Shown here: in pieces, positions 1 to 11,380 of the stretch
How the letters are laid out: every line of letters starts with the position of its first letter
Numbering within the stretch: the stretch's first letter is position 1
Source: Diadema setosum
Taxonomy: Eukaryota; Echinodermata; Echinoidea; Diadematoida; Diadematidae
DNA: 64,000 nt
Reading direction: 5' to 3'
Assembly: GCA_033980235.1 (NCBI GenBank)
Contig: CM067075.1
Span: 439,001 to 503,000 of the forward strand
The notes under the pieces: generated by a model
Database searches by the model: none
Told to the model about the DNA's origin: nothing
The model's input: the letters and a program-made list of their open reading frames with translations, nothing else
Program-made: the position numbers and the translations under genes

Positions 1-854
1 TTTTGAAAAAAAATATTTGGTCATTGAATGTGTCTCATGAATTCTCAAATTCCTTGATCAAAAATATTAATAAAACAAAGAAATTCTGTCCATTTTATCA
101 CCTTTGCGGCTCACTCCCTGTGTCATTTAAACTTTGAGTTGCCAGAAAATTCTCATGTTCCACCCTCAATTTCCCGACTATGTTTTTGTTTGAGAATATA
201 AAAAGAAACAAGGGAAAACTTATTTCTCCTATTTCATTCATGTCTCTCATTGCGTTAAATAAGCTTTTGTTTTTTTTTTTCTCATTGCTATCTTGAATTG
301 AATTTACATATCAATTTCGATATATCAATTTCTGCAATTTTTAATTTCGTGCCTTGGAGGACAAAAAAGAAAGTTTTCACTCAAGCGTATATGAACTGGA
401 ATGAGGGTTTTTTTCCACTTTTTTTTTTTGCTGAGTGTATTTTTTTTTCATATCTTTCCAAAGAAGGGAAATCTAGTAAAGGGTCGCTGAGAGTAGATGG
501 AATCATGAGCACATTCGTGATAAATGATAGAACTGGTGTTTAAAAACATAAAGATCTTCATTCTATTTAATGATAGTCTTTTCGAGTCTACATCTTTATA
601 CGGCCCGATCTGATGAATCTAGTTTTGTTTTTGTTTGTTTTTTGTTTGCTTTTGTTTGTCTTTTTTACGAGGGGTGTCCCTTGTAATTCCCGTGTTTCAG
701 GACCATCACACTAGTCTTATACTATGGTCTATCATTAATAGATTTATTCGTCTTTCGCACTTTGTAATAATATGTCACATCACGCAGAATTTAAACCCCA
801 AATTGGACATTTGTATTTTGTGAAGAGCTGTGATTTTTGTGGTTTTTCCTTTAG
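1..854 (+). other. Upstream region of B-box gene A, ending in a 5' UTR splice acceptor
   Basis: AT-rich non-coding sequence that aligns along its length with 22,560-23,376 of unit B. It ends with a polypyrimidine tract and AG (TTTTTCCTTTAG, ending at 854), and the same acceptor is conserved in B. I infer a short 5' UTR exon piece 855-890 joined to an upstream non-coding exon that I cannot place. No TATA box or initiator is convincing. Confidence 0.45.
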
Positions 855-890
855 TGTCGATAAAACGAATAGGATCACTTCGACGTTACC

Positions 891-2684
891 ATGGCAGCAA
901 ACTTCAAGGAGGACAAGAAATGTATCGACTGTGGAAAAAAATCTGGAGCGATGTACAATGTGAAAGAAAAACAAATGCTATGTGATGGATTCGTAGAAAA
1001 GAAAGACTTCGCAATCAAGACAGGAAAGGAAGACAAGAAATGGTTTTGTGAAAAACACGAAGAAGCCATCAAATTCTATTGCGATTCGCATGATCTGGGA
1101 ATCTGCCAGTCCTGTCAAACCGTCCGTCACCAACCGCCATGTGTCCTACACGACTTGGATGACATTGTCACTGAGAGAAAGACTGCTCTGAGAGATATGG
1201 TTGTCATGGCAACAAAAGAGATGACTGAATTAGGAAACCGTGAACAGCATGCCAAGCAACAAGAAGTTGATGCGACCAATCACTTGATGTCAGTGGAAAG
1301 CGAAATAGGATTGTTCTTCGAAGAGAAGCTGCGTCTGGAGGACGCCAACTTGCGGCGACAGGAAGACATGATAAAACAGGAAGCAGAAGAAGAAATTTCT
1401 AAAGTTAATGAGAAAAAAGAACAGCGATTGCTAGAGAGCCGTTATAAAGCAAGAGCGAAGAGAGAGAAAATAACCGAAATACAAGGAGAACTATTAATCT
1501 CGTTAACAGACATACGTAATGAGTGTACGAGAAAATTCGAACATTGTCACCATCAAATTAGGGAGAGTCAACTCGCCATGAGACAAGTTTTGAGTGACAT
1601 TGAAACCCTTCTCCTCAGTAACAGACGACTGATCGAGGGAGGGAAAGATCTCGTAAGGTCAATGAACCTGGTCGTTGGGTCAGGTGATGAGAGGAAGGAG
1701 GAGGAGAACCCTGAAGGCATCTCAAGCAAGGTGAAAACTGTCCGATTTGTGAAAAGTGAGGAAGGCAAGGGTTACAAGAGGAGAGTCGATTGGTGTGGCG
1801 GGAAGTGGGAACTCAGCGACTCAATTGAAATTCCAGAGGATGTAAAATTCCCAGTGATAGCTGGATGTATCAACGAGGAGGAGGTGGTTGTGTCAGACAG
1901 GTCTTTTGACAACGGCCAAACATATGTGACAAATATCCGATCCAAAAAGACGGAGAAAGCGGCACAGAACGACCGTGAAACATGTATTGCTTCATGTACA
2001 CTACTGGATGACAACACGATAGTTTGTGGCAAGCAGCGGCGAGGCTGTTCGGGACCAGTCTTGAGCAAGTGCATCTCACTGTACGACAGACAGTGGCAAC
2101 TCCTCAGACACCTGGACATACCAAGAGACAGGCAGACAAACTACGCCAGGGTAGAAGTTGCCGTCGATGTGAATGGTAAGTTCCTTGCTTGTGAGGCTGG
2201 TCCGTCTATCTTCGTCATCGATTCGAAAAGTGGAAAGATCGAAAGTGTCATCACATGCAAGTCTGAGAATATGATCAGGATGCGTGGAGTTATGACCTGC
2301 GGGAAGATCATAGCTATTCGTCGGTTGATCGTATTCACATATTCCTTAGATGACACCACATTGTTCGTAATCGATCGTCAGGGAGACCAGATGAGGATAA
2401 AACATAGTGATACAATCTGGAATGTGGCGATCGATCCTTTGACCGATAACCCTTATGTTGTATGCTACGATGCAGAGAGCAATGTATGTTCCATTGATCG
2501 TTTGTCTTACAACGGCGAGGCGGGAATAAGAGAATTGTCCCTGCCACTCTGTGAGGGATTGGATACAAGAAATGAAAGACTCTGGCATGTTGTGTCATCA
2601 GGACTCATCCTCACCTCTGATGGTAAACTCATTTTGTGTGATGGAAGAAACATCATGATCTATAAGAAAAAGTTTACATTATAA
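891..2684 (+). CDS. B-box/coiled-coil (TRIM-like, RING-less) protein, copy A
   Basis: 597-residue single-exon CDS. An N-terminal CxxC pair (C11, C14) with C31 forms a degenerate first zinc module. A B-box2 follows: C53-x2-H56-x7-C64-x2-H67-x4-C72-x2-C75-x4-H80-x6-H87. Residues about 95-260 are a long Glu/Lys-rich coiled coil. Residues about 300-597 are a beta-rich region with repeats suggestive of a propeller, which I could not assign to NHL or WD. No RING is present. In family terms it is TRIM-like; RING-less members usually act through oligomerisation and ligand binding, so ligase activity is not expected (inference). The start is chosen because TTACCATGG is a good Kozak context just after a conserved acceptor at 854. 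Residue 34 is Phe where copy B has Cys (CDGF versus CDEC), so one likely zinc ligand is lost. A short indel near the C-terminal third also separates it from copy B. Confidence 0.9.
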   Translation: MAANFKEDKKCIDCGKKSGAMYNVKEKQMLCDGFVEKKDFAIKTGKEDKKWFCEKHEEAIKFYCDSHDLGICQSCQTVRHQPPCVLHDLDDIVTERKTALRDMVVMATKEMTELGNREQHAKQQEVDATNHLMSVESEIGLFFEEKLRLEDANLRRQEDMIKQEAEEEISKVNEKKEQRLLESRYKARAKREKITEIQGELLISLTDIRNECTRKFEHCHHQIRESQLAMRQVLSDIETLLLSNRRLIEGGKDLVRSMNLVVGSGDERKEEENPEGISSKVKTVRFVKSEEGKGYKRRVDWCGGKWELSDSIEIPEDVKFPVIAGCINEEEVVVSDRSFDNGQTYVTNIRSKKTEKAAQNDRETCIASCTLLDDNTIVCGKQRRGCSGPVLSKCISLYDRQWQLLRHLDIPRDRQTNYARVEVAVDVNGKFLACEAGPSIFVIDSKSGKIESVITCKSENMIRMRGVMTCGKIIAIRRLIVFTYSLDDTTLFVIDRQGDQMRIKHSDTIWNVAIDPLTDNPYVVCYDAESNVCSIDRLSYNGEAGIRELSLPLCEGLDTRNERLWHVVSSGLILTSDGKLILCDGRNIMIYKKKFTL

Positions 2685-4674
2685 GCATTAGCCTGATATC
2701 CTCAAAGTTAACGATTTCTAAGGAGATTTCAATTAGAGTGGTTAGTAATTTGTTTTTGCTTTCTTGAAACAATAATTGAAGACTTTTATATATCACGTAG
2801 GATATGTAATACCGTTAAATCCTAATCCTAAAAGTTCGGAAATTTCCTCTGGTTAAAACATCTGTGAATTCTTCAAATGATTTGTATAGATTTTATTGAG
2901 CTTTTGATGTGAATGAGTCTCAATTGCCTTGTCGTGTGTCCTGTATTAGCTGTAATGTAACACAACACTCCATATCCAGACATTGACATGGGGTAGAGAG
3001 AGTACATGTAGTTAGACAGGACTCGTATTAGCAGACAGTCTGACCTGCATGTTAAGACAAAGGCGAGAAAAAACATCTTATATCTGGTTAATCTTTTTAT
3101 TTTCAGACACATGGATAAAAGAATCTTAACCATTCTTTCTGTTTTATTTCTACAACGGCATTCGAAATGTTCACAGTAGTATACAGCCGTTACCGCTGTT
3201 TGTTTGCTAGACAGTGCATAACCAATTTCACGGTTACGTAGCCGTATACGAATTATGTCATTTTCACCACCTGCGAAACTTTTGACTCTCAATGTGTAAT
3301 AAAACTTTTTCTCGGGACTGAGGTTTAAGTGGAGGTTTCTAATTTCACAAATGAAGCTTCTGGGCTTTATCTGAGCATATTTCTTTTGTCACCAGATGGC
3401 TTTTCTGCTTTAGGTATTTGTAGGCTTACATGCATTCAGGTCACATCTGGGGATCTGGTGTTTATCAAACTATCACGTGAATACTCCATTCCATCGTAGA
3501 ATTAATTTCCGTTCTCATGTCGTGATAATTCAAGATCCGATCGATTCACCTGCCGCGCGGATGTAGTTTCCCACCAGAACTAAACATGACATTATTGTTC
3601 TCACCTCAAGAAGAATGAACAGCATTGTGTTGAGATCAAACCTGACAAAGGGCGAAATAAGTCCTACCAGCCTGAACCAATTTCGAACCAATTAAAGGTT
3701 ACCTGAAAAGAAAGAGGGATATTTCATACGCACAGCAGTGATAATTTGATCAAAATCGGATGAAAATTGGGGAAGCCACGAAATTGTGAAATGAAGCTAT
3801 TTTTGCCAAATTGCCAAACGGTTTTGGAACAGTTGATATGAATACGCAAATGAATGAGCTGATGTCAGCACCTCACAATTTGATGATGTTTAAAACCCTA
3901 TTAACGAGAATCAATTTTTTTTTTCTGCTCTTAAAGTGTAAAAGTTATTCTTACTCCTGGCGGAAAACTTCAAAATAATGATCATACAGATATATTAGGA
4001 TTTGAAACTGGGACGTAACTGCGTTAAAAAAAAAGAAAAATGATGATTGCAAGATGTCAGGCGATGACGTCATCAACGCACATAATACTTGCGTATTCAT
4101 AACACCTCTTCAATTACTGGTCGGTGAAAATTTGCAAAACTTCAAAATGTCATGACTTTTCTCATTTAAGTCCGATTTGGATCAGATTTTCACTATTGTA
4201 CTTAATAAACGTTACTCTTTCTTTTCAATTCAAACTTCCAAAAAACCTGGTCTGGAATTGCCCTTTGATATTCAAAGTACGGTCACAATGCTGGCTCCAG
4301 ATTAAAATGAGAAAAGCACCACGATCCGTCTTCAACAAACCGATCTTTCTATTCCCTCATTTTAACTCGCTGCATGCCGCAGGTTACTTACCTGTTCATA
4401 GGTTTTTGTGCAAAATTTGTGCACAGTTGACTCATTGACACTAAAAGGGTTAACAAAACAAATAAAAGTTACTGAAGAGACATCGTAGGAAGTCTGCACT
4501 TTTTAGAATGACGTCACAAAGTTTCCTCGTATCACTTGCCACAAGATTTACTCACGCTGATTTGTCGGATGCATTTTGTGCATATTTAATCTGTTACTGT
4601 CTACTCATTCATATTATGTTGTCATCACCCGTTGTATTTACTATGGTGATCATCAGTAGGAATTCCTACTTCTT
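2685..4674. other. 3' flank of gene A and foldback-rich intergenic DNA
   Basis: Non-coding. The first 900 bases align with the flank of copy B (25,190-26,060). Between about 3,690 and 4,200 there is a loose inverted repeat: GATCAAAATCGG near 3,749 is mirrored by CCGATTTGGATCAGATTTTC near 4,172. The same structure recurs at about 26,400-26,890, so it predates the duplication. No gene seen. Confidence 0.5.
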
Positions 4675-4833
4675 CATGTTAGAAATGAAGTTGAAGTATT
4701 TCTTCCCCACCCATGCTTTACTTAATGCATATTACAGTCTTATATTTCCATTACATCTGAAATATGGTATACTTGTTTGGGGAAATACTCATCAATATTT
4801 GATTGGGAAATTGCATTTGTTGTTGTCACATTG
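4675..4833 (+). pseudogene. CR1/L2-like LINE reverse transcriptase fragment
   Basis: The plus-strand translation holds YYSLIFPLHLKYGILVWGNT, which matches the conserved YxSLIxPyLxYGIlvWGNT segment downstream of the catalytic motif in CR1/L2-type LINE reverse transcriptases. Only this segment remains and stops follow at once. The paralogous fragment lies at 26,935-27,097, so insertion preceded the duplication. Confidence 0.7.
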
Positions 4834-4917
4834 AAAATGCATTTCATAGCCAATTCATGTATCTTACGTTAATGCTTTTATATCGGTCATTCATTTAGAA
4901 AAAGCACCATGTTTATG

Positions 4918-4920
4918 TGC

Positions 4921-4951
<31 letters not shown>

Positions 4952-4966
4952 AAGTGAAAGAGAGAA
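4918..4966. repeat. (GA)n microsatellite
   Basis: A run of AG dinucleotides with scattered interruptions. It is shared with 27,187-27,230 of unit B. Confidence 0.9.
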
Positions 4967-5119
4967 AAGATGTAAACCACATTGCAATGCTATATGTATA
5001 CTGTGCCATCGATTACTGAGATGGCACAGATTGCTGTATGTTAATAATTAGCTATGCGTAGGCAGAGTGTGTAATTTACTGTAGAGCTTTAGTTCTCTAG
5101 CGACAGTTCTCATTATCTT

Positions 5120-6029
5120 TGAGAATCCACATATCGCTTCCTAAGATGAATTTCATTTGATTTATTATCTGTGTTGTTGTTCGTTCACACTGAACGAGTC
5201 ATCGCCTTATATCGCATGTCATGAAGTCTTCTTTTTTTATACCACATTTAGACTAATTTTGTACTCAGATGGTGCGTGTGGTGTGCTGACTGAATAATAT
5301 CATGTTTGTCTGCCAAATATTAGGAGGACTACATTTCCCCTTTAATTCAGGGTTTTTTGTTTTTTGCTTGCTAAGTGATGAGTTCTTGCTGTATTTCAGA
5401 GATGATTAGAGACAGTTTTGGTTGGTTTTTAGATAACATTCAAATAACATTTTCCATCTCATTATGCATATATTTTTATGTTAATTACTTTGTTCAAGCC
5501 AATGGATAGTGTCTGGCAATGTGTCTGCATGCAATGAGAACGCCCTATGCGGCTACCTGTAGGCCTACGTAGTCCTTCCTTCCTTCCTTCATTCATTTAT
5601 TTATTCATTCATTCATTCATTCATTCATTCATTCATTCATTCATTCATTCATTCATTCATACATTCATTCATACATTCATTCATTCATTCATTCATTCAT
5701 TCATTCATTCATTCATTCATTCATTCATTCATTCATTTTTTCCTTCCCTTCCTTCTCCTTCTAACTTCCCCTTCCTATTGTCTCTTGCTGTTTGTCCTAC
5801 GTCTTTGTTTACCGTGAGCGCCATGTGCCTGTATCTTGGCTTTTGTTTCTGTATATTTCATTTTTTGTATTGCGAGTTCGATTTTCTGAATGGCAAACAT
5901 TTGTACAAGCTTGCCTTTACGTAGGCCTCGCTTTTCCAGCACCACAATTATTTCAAACATTAGTTTCACATGTATCAGTATGACATGTATACTCAGTACA
6001 TGTTGTTTTAATACATTGGACTCTTAGAT
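5120..6029 (+). repeat. Dispersed LINE-tail-like repeat with (TTCA)n tract
   Basis: This block is related to 9,420-10,215 and 28,440-29,200 (shared TCGCTTCCTAAGATGAATTT-like start) and to 30,740-31,250 (shared GAGACAGTTTTGGTTG and CTCATTATGCATAT). It is probably a decayed 3' part of a LINE. A long TTCA/ATTC microsatellite occupies 5,577-5,738; its translation gives a meaningless IHSF repeat. Confidence 0.6.
5577..5738. repeat. (TTCA)n microsatellite
   Basis: Nearly uninterrupted tetranucleotide ATTC repeat of about 160 bases, preceded by TTCC repeats. Unit B has a shorter TTCC/TTCT-rich tract at the same place (30,910-31,000). Confidence 0.95.
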
Positions 6030-6215
6030 GAGGTTCATCTGATTGGTGATTTTGTAGAAATCTGTTCTTCTTTCACAATCACGTAAAATTATTTTGTACT
6101 TTATCATTATGATTATAATTTTGTACGCCTCCGACTGGTGGCTTCTTCAGACTGCGTCGTAGATGGCGGTATGATGCTGGACGTGGGAGAGTGGGGTGAC
6201 TACATTATAGAGCAG
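6030..6215 (-). mobile_element. Penelope-like element terminal repeat, inverted copy
   Basis: On the minus strand this matches the 3' end of the Penelope-like element seen at 32,560-32,770 (shared CGTCATACCGCCAT and TACGACGCAG stretches). It is the A counterpart of 31,265-31,430. The element is interrupted after about 6,215 by roughly 2.4 kb of unrelated DNA and resumes near 8,590. Confidence 0.7.
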
Positions 6216-8589
6216 TCAAGTGCTTCCAAACACTTTTTTAACGCTTTCATCTTGTAGAGATATTAATTCCGACTACAACGATATAAAACTTTCTACATTT
6301 CATGCTTGTTTTCAGCAGAGTGGACCCCATCAAGCTACAATGCACCATGTACTGAAATCCAATCAATGCACCCTTGCTGGCATTATACCTTGTGTTCGGT
6401 GAAATTGGATGTAGGGCCCAAATAGACAATAATTCAATGACATTCATTCAGTCCAATTTGAAGGTTTAAATGCTGGATACCCTGAAAACCTCCTAAAATA
6501 TACAAATAATTATTCATATTATATCAAGGTAAATATTCAAGTTTAATGAGCAAGAAAGGGAAGTTCAATTTCACTGTTCCATGGAGCATTTGAGCCCACC
6601 ACCAGGCCATAAATATACTATGATGTACTTTTAAAATATATATCACTGTAAAACTCGATATAAGGTAGGGATTAGAGTTCACAGAGGTTAGAATATGAAG
6701 GATAGAATAAGATGGGATGGGAAATGGGGGGGGGGGGGGTTCCAGGACATGCCTACAGAATGGCCCTACACAAAGAGCAACAACAGAGAGCATGAGTACA
6801 GGTTTATACATTTTATGTTTTGTGGGGTTAGTTAGATGCTTGACTGCTTGGATCTGGAGTCAGAATGCCAGTGTTCTTTATTCACTGTTCTCCAGTATTA
6901 TTATTCCAACACATTTACATGGTCACAGCCTTATTGACTCGGCCTGTAAAAAGCCAGCATACCACTGGATCATCACCCGCACTCTTGTTCATCTTAATTT
7001 CTAACTGTTTGGAATAATGTTTGCTCCACTCTTCCGCATTCATATCCAAATCTTCTTGCTTGTCGCCATAAAACAACCCCCCCTCAAAAAACAACTACAA
7101 ACAAACAAACAAACAAACAGACAAACAAACACTGTTGTGTGAAAACGTTCATGAACAGACCTGCTGGCTCCCTCAGATCCAGGACCAGAATATTGTGTAT
7201 GACAGCCTGCAACACAGATATATTATTCATTAAATGTCAGTAAATGACTATGACACTTTGAAAACTGATAGTCCTGCTACATTTTTCTGGGAGAATGAGG
7301 CTGAGTTGTTAGAATGAAATGCAATGGAGTGAATGTGTAGACCATGAGTGGTGAATAAATGGCACATGGCTGGTGCGTGAACATGAATTCGTACTACAAG
7401 GAAGCTTCCAACAAACACACACAAAAAAAAAACTGTCTGCATGGGACCAAGCACGTCCATCACAGTTTTTACACACATAGCTCTCCATTTTCACAGTAAA
7501 AGTGAGAATAATACAGTTACACTGTCACTGGGTGCTAGTTTTGAGGTGTACAAGTAAACTTAAGGATATAGGCCCACAGTTAGGACGGGGGGGGGGGGGG
7601 AAGCTAGGCAGGGTGAGGGTTAGGGCGTAAGTTACTCGGTCTAACGTTAGACTAGAGCTACACTAGCTTAGACTGGGTTAGATTTGAGCCTTGTTCATAT
7701 TACAAGGCAGCTAGGATTAAATTTGGGGTCAGAATCTGATTTCGGGCTATTATCTTACTTTGGGTTGGCAATGGATTCAAATTTTAGGGCTATGGTTTGG
7801 GTTAGGGTTAGGGTTTTGGTTTGGGTTAGGGTTAGGGTAAGGGTTTTAAAAGCTAATGTTAGGGTTAAATTTGGGGTTAGAATCTGATTTGGGGCTGAAA
7901 AAATCTAACTTTGGGTCGGCAATGGATTCAACTTTAGTTCTATGGTTAGAGTTAAGGGCAAGGGCTACCTTAGAAATAGGACTACACTTGTTTACTAGTG
8001 GTCTGACTTACTCCTTAAAGAATATTTCCAAATTTAAGCTAGCAGGTACCATGGCAGTAACCCCGGGAACCTTCCCGTACACTCTGCTCGCCGCTTGCTG
8101 GCGAGAACATCGCATTCTAGCAGACGACTCTCATGCCCACTGCCTACCAGTCTCACAGTATAGGCCTCACGCTCCTTTTCCGGGCTCCCATAGAAACCTG
8201 TGTTAAATGCAGCATATTCCATGAATCATACAAAATCATTGGAATCATAGAATTTTTTAAAATTGAAGCAGATGAAGGGAAATTTTCTCTGCTTTCAAGC
8301 AAACAACATATTTTGGGATGTTGTCCAGCTCTAAAAAAAGTTAAGAGCCTCCATACGAGACTAGTCATCCAGTCACTCTCAAAAAAGATAAAAATAGCAA
8401 GTTACCTCATACATCAATAAAAAATCATTAAAAATACAAAAACCATGATTCATTCAACTTCTTCATAACCTGCAGAAGCTCCTGTCCTCAAGCAATGTCA
8501 GACACTAACAAAAGTGGCAATTTTCTACTTGACTGATTTTTAATGATTTTTTTGGTAAAAAATAACATTACCTCATCTTTGTACTGCCT
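6216..8589. other. A-specific insertion with no gene
   Basis: This stretch splits the Penelope-like remnant and has no counterpart at that place in unit B. It contains G and A homopolymers, a degenerate TTAGGG region (7,610-7,960) and a GC-richer patch at 8,045-8,180. GCCTCACGCTCC at 8,167-8,178 is mirrored by GGAGCGTGAGGCC at 8,620-8,632, which may mark ends of a small element. No credible ORF. Confidence 0.45.
7610..7960 (+). repeat. Interstitial telomere-like TTAGGG repeats in a ~150 bp duplicated unit
   Basis: GGGTTAGGGTTAGGG runs occur at about 7,798-7,845. Two copies of a longer unit surround them; both contain AAATTTGGGGT, AGAATCTGATTT and GGCAATGGATTCAA, spaced about 150 bases apart. 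Unique sequence lies on both sides, so this is not a chromosome end. Confidence 0.75.
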
Positions 8590-9165
8590 TCCCGGTAGGC
8601 AATGCGCGAGTTGAATTAGGAGCGTGAGGCCTTGAGAGAACATTATTGGCCCGTGTCTCTGTTCATTGTGTTAGCTGTTTTTCTGATGTGAATTGCGTCC
8701 CTTTTCCATCTTGAATGGTGATCATCTTCTCTCCAAGAATAATATAGTATGATATGATTTAAAATAGGTGATACCGGGCTGCCCACGGCTGCACCAAACT
8801 TCTGTCGATATCATTCCATCAAATTGGAAATATGTTGTATTGAGCACGAGATCCTACAATAGTCACCCATTGGGATCATGTTGCCGTCAACAACCAGTCC
8901 ATCCAATGAAACGAGAGCCGTCTTCTTGCCAGAGAAGATCATCGCCCATGTTGATGGACAAGGGAGGTAATTCACATCCGGAGAACCGCTAACACAATGA
9001 ACAGAGACTGGGACTAGTAATGTTCTCTCACATAATGATCCCATTCTCGCACGACCAGCGTCGTACCGCCATCTACGACGCAGTCCGAAGAAGCCACCTG
9101 AGTAGAAGGCGAAAGTAACCACTGAGGTACAGAATACTTTTACATGATTGTGAAAGAAGAACTTT
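8590..9165. pseudogene. Penelope-like element remnant (inverted and direct 3' parts)
   Basis: The left part (8,590-8,740) is the inverted 3' end. 8,880-9,165 is the direct 3' end: GCCAGAGAAGATCATCGCCC, then GGGAGGTAATTCACATC, then TACGACGCAGTC. A minus-strand reading of 8,811-8,945 gives MIFSGKKTAL.. and VVDGNMIPMG.., matching MIFSGKNTAL.. of the unit B copy. The reverse transcriptase body is missing here, so the element is a dead, rearranged remnant. Confidence 0.65.
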
Positions 9166-10544
9166 TAACCCTTGACCTTTTATCAACAAAATGTCCTATT
9201 GGAAAGAGAATTTCATTTGAATTGAACTGAATTTTACATGAATATTGTATTTTTATGTATGAAGAGATAATGTTTTTGTCCACTGTGGCGGATGTTTATA
9301 TTTGAGTAGTCTCATTCACGTATCGTTGTAGAACAATGTATTGACAATAAACTGCATCCCATGCAGTCAGAAGATGCTCTGCTTCTGACGTAATGTCAAA
9401 AGGGTCCTTTTTGCGAATCATACAATGTATATATCACTTGCTAAGATAAGTTCATTTGGTTATTATATCTGTGCTGTTGTTCACCAAACTGAATGAGTCA
9501 CCCCTTAATATGGCAAGTCATGAAGTGTTCTTTTTCTCATACACACATTGAGACTAATTTTGTACTCAGATGGTGTGGTGAACGTAACGACCGCTTTGTA
9601 TTCAAAGCAGACTTAAATTATGTCTTTGCCAAATACTGTGAGGCCTACATGTCCCCGTGCTTTTTAGATTCAGGTTTGTTTGTTTGTTTGTTTGTTTGTT
9701 TGTTTGTTTGTTTTTTATTCCTTCACCTGCATGCAATGAAACATTATTTTGATGGCAGGAGACAAATTTTTACAAAACAAAAATGTTGAAAAGGTCTAAA
9801 TGACTCGATTTTAAAAGCGTTTATTCAATATTCTAAAAGCTCATTTTTGTACACATGTGATTACCTCTTCCCCCTCTATGCAGGAATGATGTAAATTCCG
9901 TGTGATTTACAGTTTTGTGATTGCCCCATGAATTGAAATGGCTATGACCATCCCACACTGTGAAAATTCCTTGTGATGTCAGTCATGGATTGAATTGCCC
10001 ATGATTGTGTTGCACTGTGTAAATAAAGCTGTATGTATGCTATTTGTGGCACCCAAGTGTAATACACAGGTGATGATTGTGTTTCATTGTATATGCAGTC
10101 TGAAGCGTGGCGCCTCCCTGTCACGTGGTTGTTGATTGGCGCCCTAATGGAGGTATTGCTTCACTGTGTCTATTTTCTCCTTTTTATATGTCCGCTCTTC
10201 TGAATTCTTACTCTTATAAATGCTGAATCAGTGCTTTGATATGAGACAACTATTCATGGAGAATAGACATACATACACATACACATACACACACATACAC
10301 ATACACATACACATATTATACATACACATACACCTTACTTTTCAAATTTAAGAAGAGATTCAAGAGAAAAACAGACAACAGAACCAAAAAAAAAGCAGAG
10401 AGTATAATATCGGAAGCAAAAGTAAGAGAAACAAGATTAAAGATGAAAAAACAGAGATAGAGAATAAAGGGAGAGAGAGAGAGACGAGAGGGAGGAGGAA
10501 CAGGAGAGAGTGATAGACAAAGTGATGAGAAGAGAGTGGAAGAG
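9166..10544. other. Post-Penelope spacer and dispersed repeat block
   Basis: 9,170-9,400 aligns with 32,780-33,015 of unit B (shared ACAATGTATTGACAATAAAC). 9,420-10,215 is another copy of the block at 28,440-29,200 and includes a (TTTG)n tract at 9,676-9,712. 10,261-10,335 is an ACACAT microsatellite. 10,380-10,540 is purine-rich AGAGA. No gene seen. Confidence 0.55.
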
Positions 10545-10675
10545 TATTAAAGATAATATAAAGTTTTGGTACCTCAAAAGTTTGTCTTAGTTTGTGTTTC
10601 AGGTTAAAGGACCTTTCATATAACTAACACTGTGAGACTTACTCCCCCAAAGTGCTCTCATGCTTTAGTAATCAT

Positions 10676-10768
10676 GCAATAATGGTTTCGTACCAGATCC
10701 GTTTACTAGTATGCAACGCCTTACGGCGAGGTAGCACACGTATTGTGCGAAACCATTATTGCATGATA
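10676..10768. mobile_element. Small palindromic insertion in left arm
   Basis: TGCAATAATGGTTTCG at the left end is mirrored by CGAAACCATTATTGCA at the right end. The opposite arm lacks it and reads straight from AATCATGCAAT into TAACTGCGACC, so it inserted after the inverted repeat formed. Confidence 0.65.
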
Positions 10769-10812
10769 ACTGCGACTAGCAGCCCCATACGCCTAGCTAA
10801 CTGCGACCTGGG

Positions 10813-10979
10813 GGTGTTTCATAAAGCTGTTCGTAAAGTTACGAACGACTTACGAGCGAGTGGTGATCAGTTCTTGTGCTGAATTATTTAAATTCTGATA
10901 AGTATAGCACTTCAGAATTGATCACCAGTCGCTCCTAAGTTGTTCGTAACTTTACGAACAGCTTTATGAAACAGGGCCC
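10813..10979. mobile_element. MITE with TTCATAAAGCTGTTCGTAAA terminal inverted repeats
   Basis: The left end GTTTCATAAAGCTGTTCGT and right end ACGAACAGCTTTATGAAAC are perfect complements. Further in, GTTACGAAC and GTTCGTAAC continue the match. About 167 bp, no coding capacity, absent from the opposite arm. Confidence 0.85.
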
Positions 10980-11380
10980 AGCAGCCCCATACGCATAGCT
11001 AAATGGGGCTTCGCAATGTAGCATTCAGGATCATGACAGATTTAGTATCGCGGGTAAATATCAACTTAAAATCCAAAAATTTCTTCAATTTGAAGACTTA
11101 CCAGTTAAGTTGAAGTATTGAAAACAGGCTTCGGGCAACGTTTGGTTTTGCCAATAGTCCCTTTCTGTTCGAATTGATGACTGAATGTGACTCGGTCGAG
11201 AGGACCTTGGGAGAGCTACACTGAATTGACGGCCAGCGCATGCGCACACAGACACAATGCGTTCGAAGCAAGTAAAACATAAGAACAGGACAAGACAAGG
11301 ACATGACAATCAACACACAATGACAAAAGCAAAAGTTGATACCTGATGTCTCATAACAGAAAGGATAAAAACTGATGCTC

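Noticed and set aside
5547..5924. 125-residue frame with an IHSFIHSF repeat
   Set aside because: Translation of the (TTCA)n microsatellite.
7790..7850. Chromosome end
   Set aside because: TTAGGG units are few and impure, with ordinary sequence continuing on both sides.
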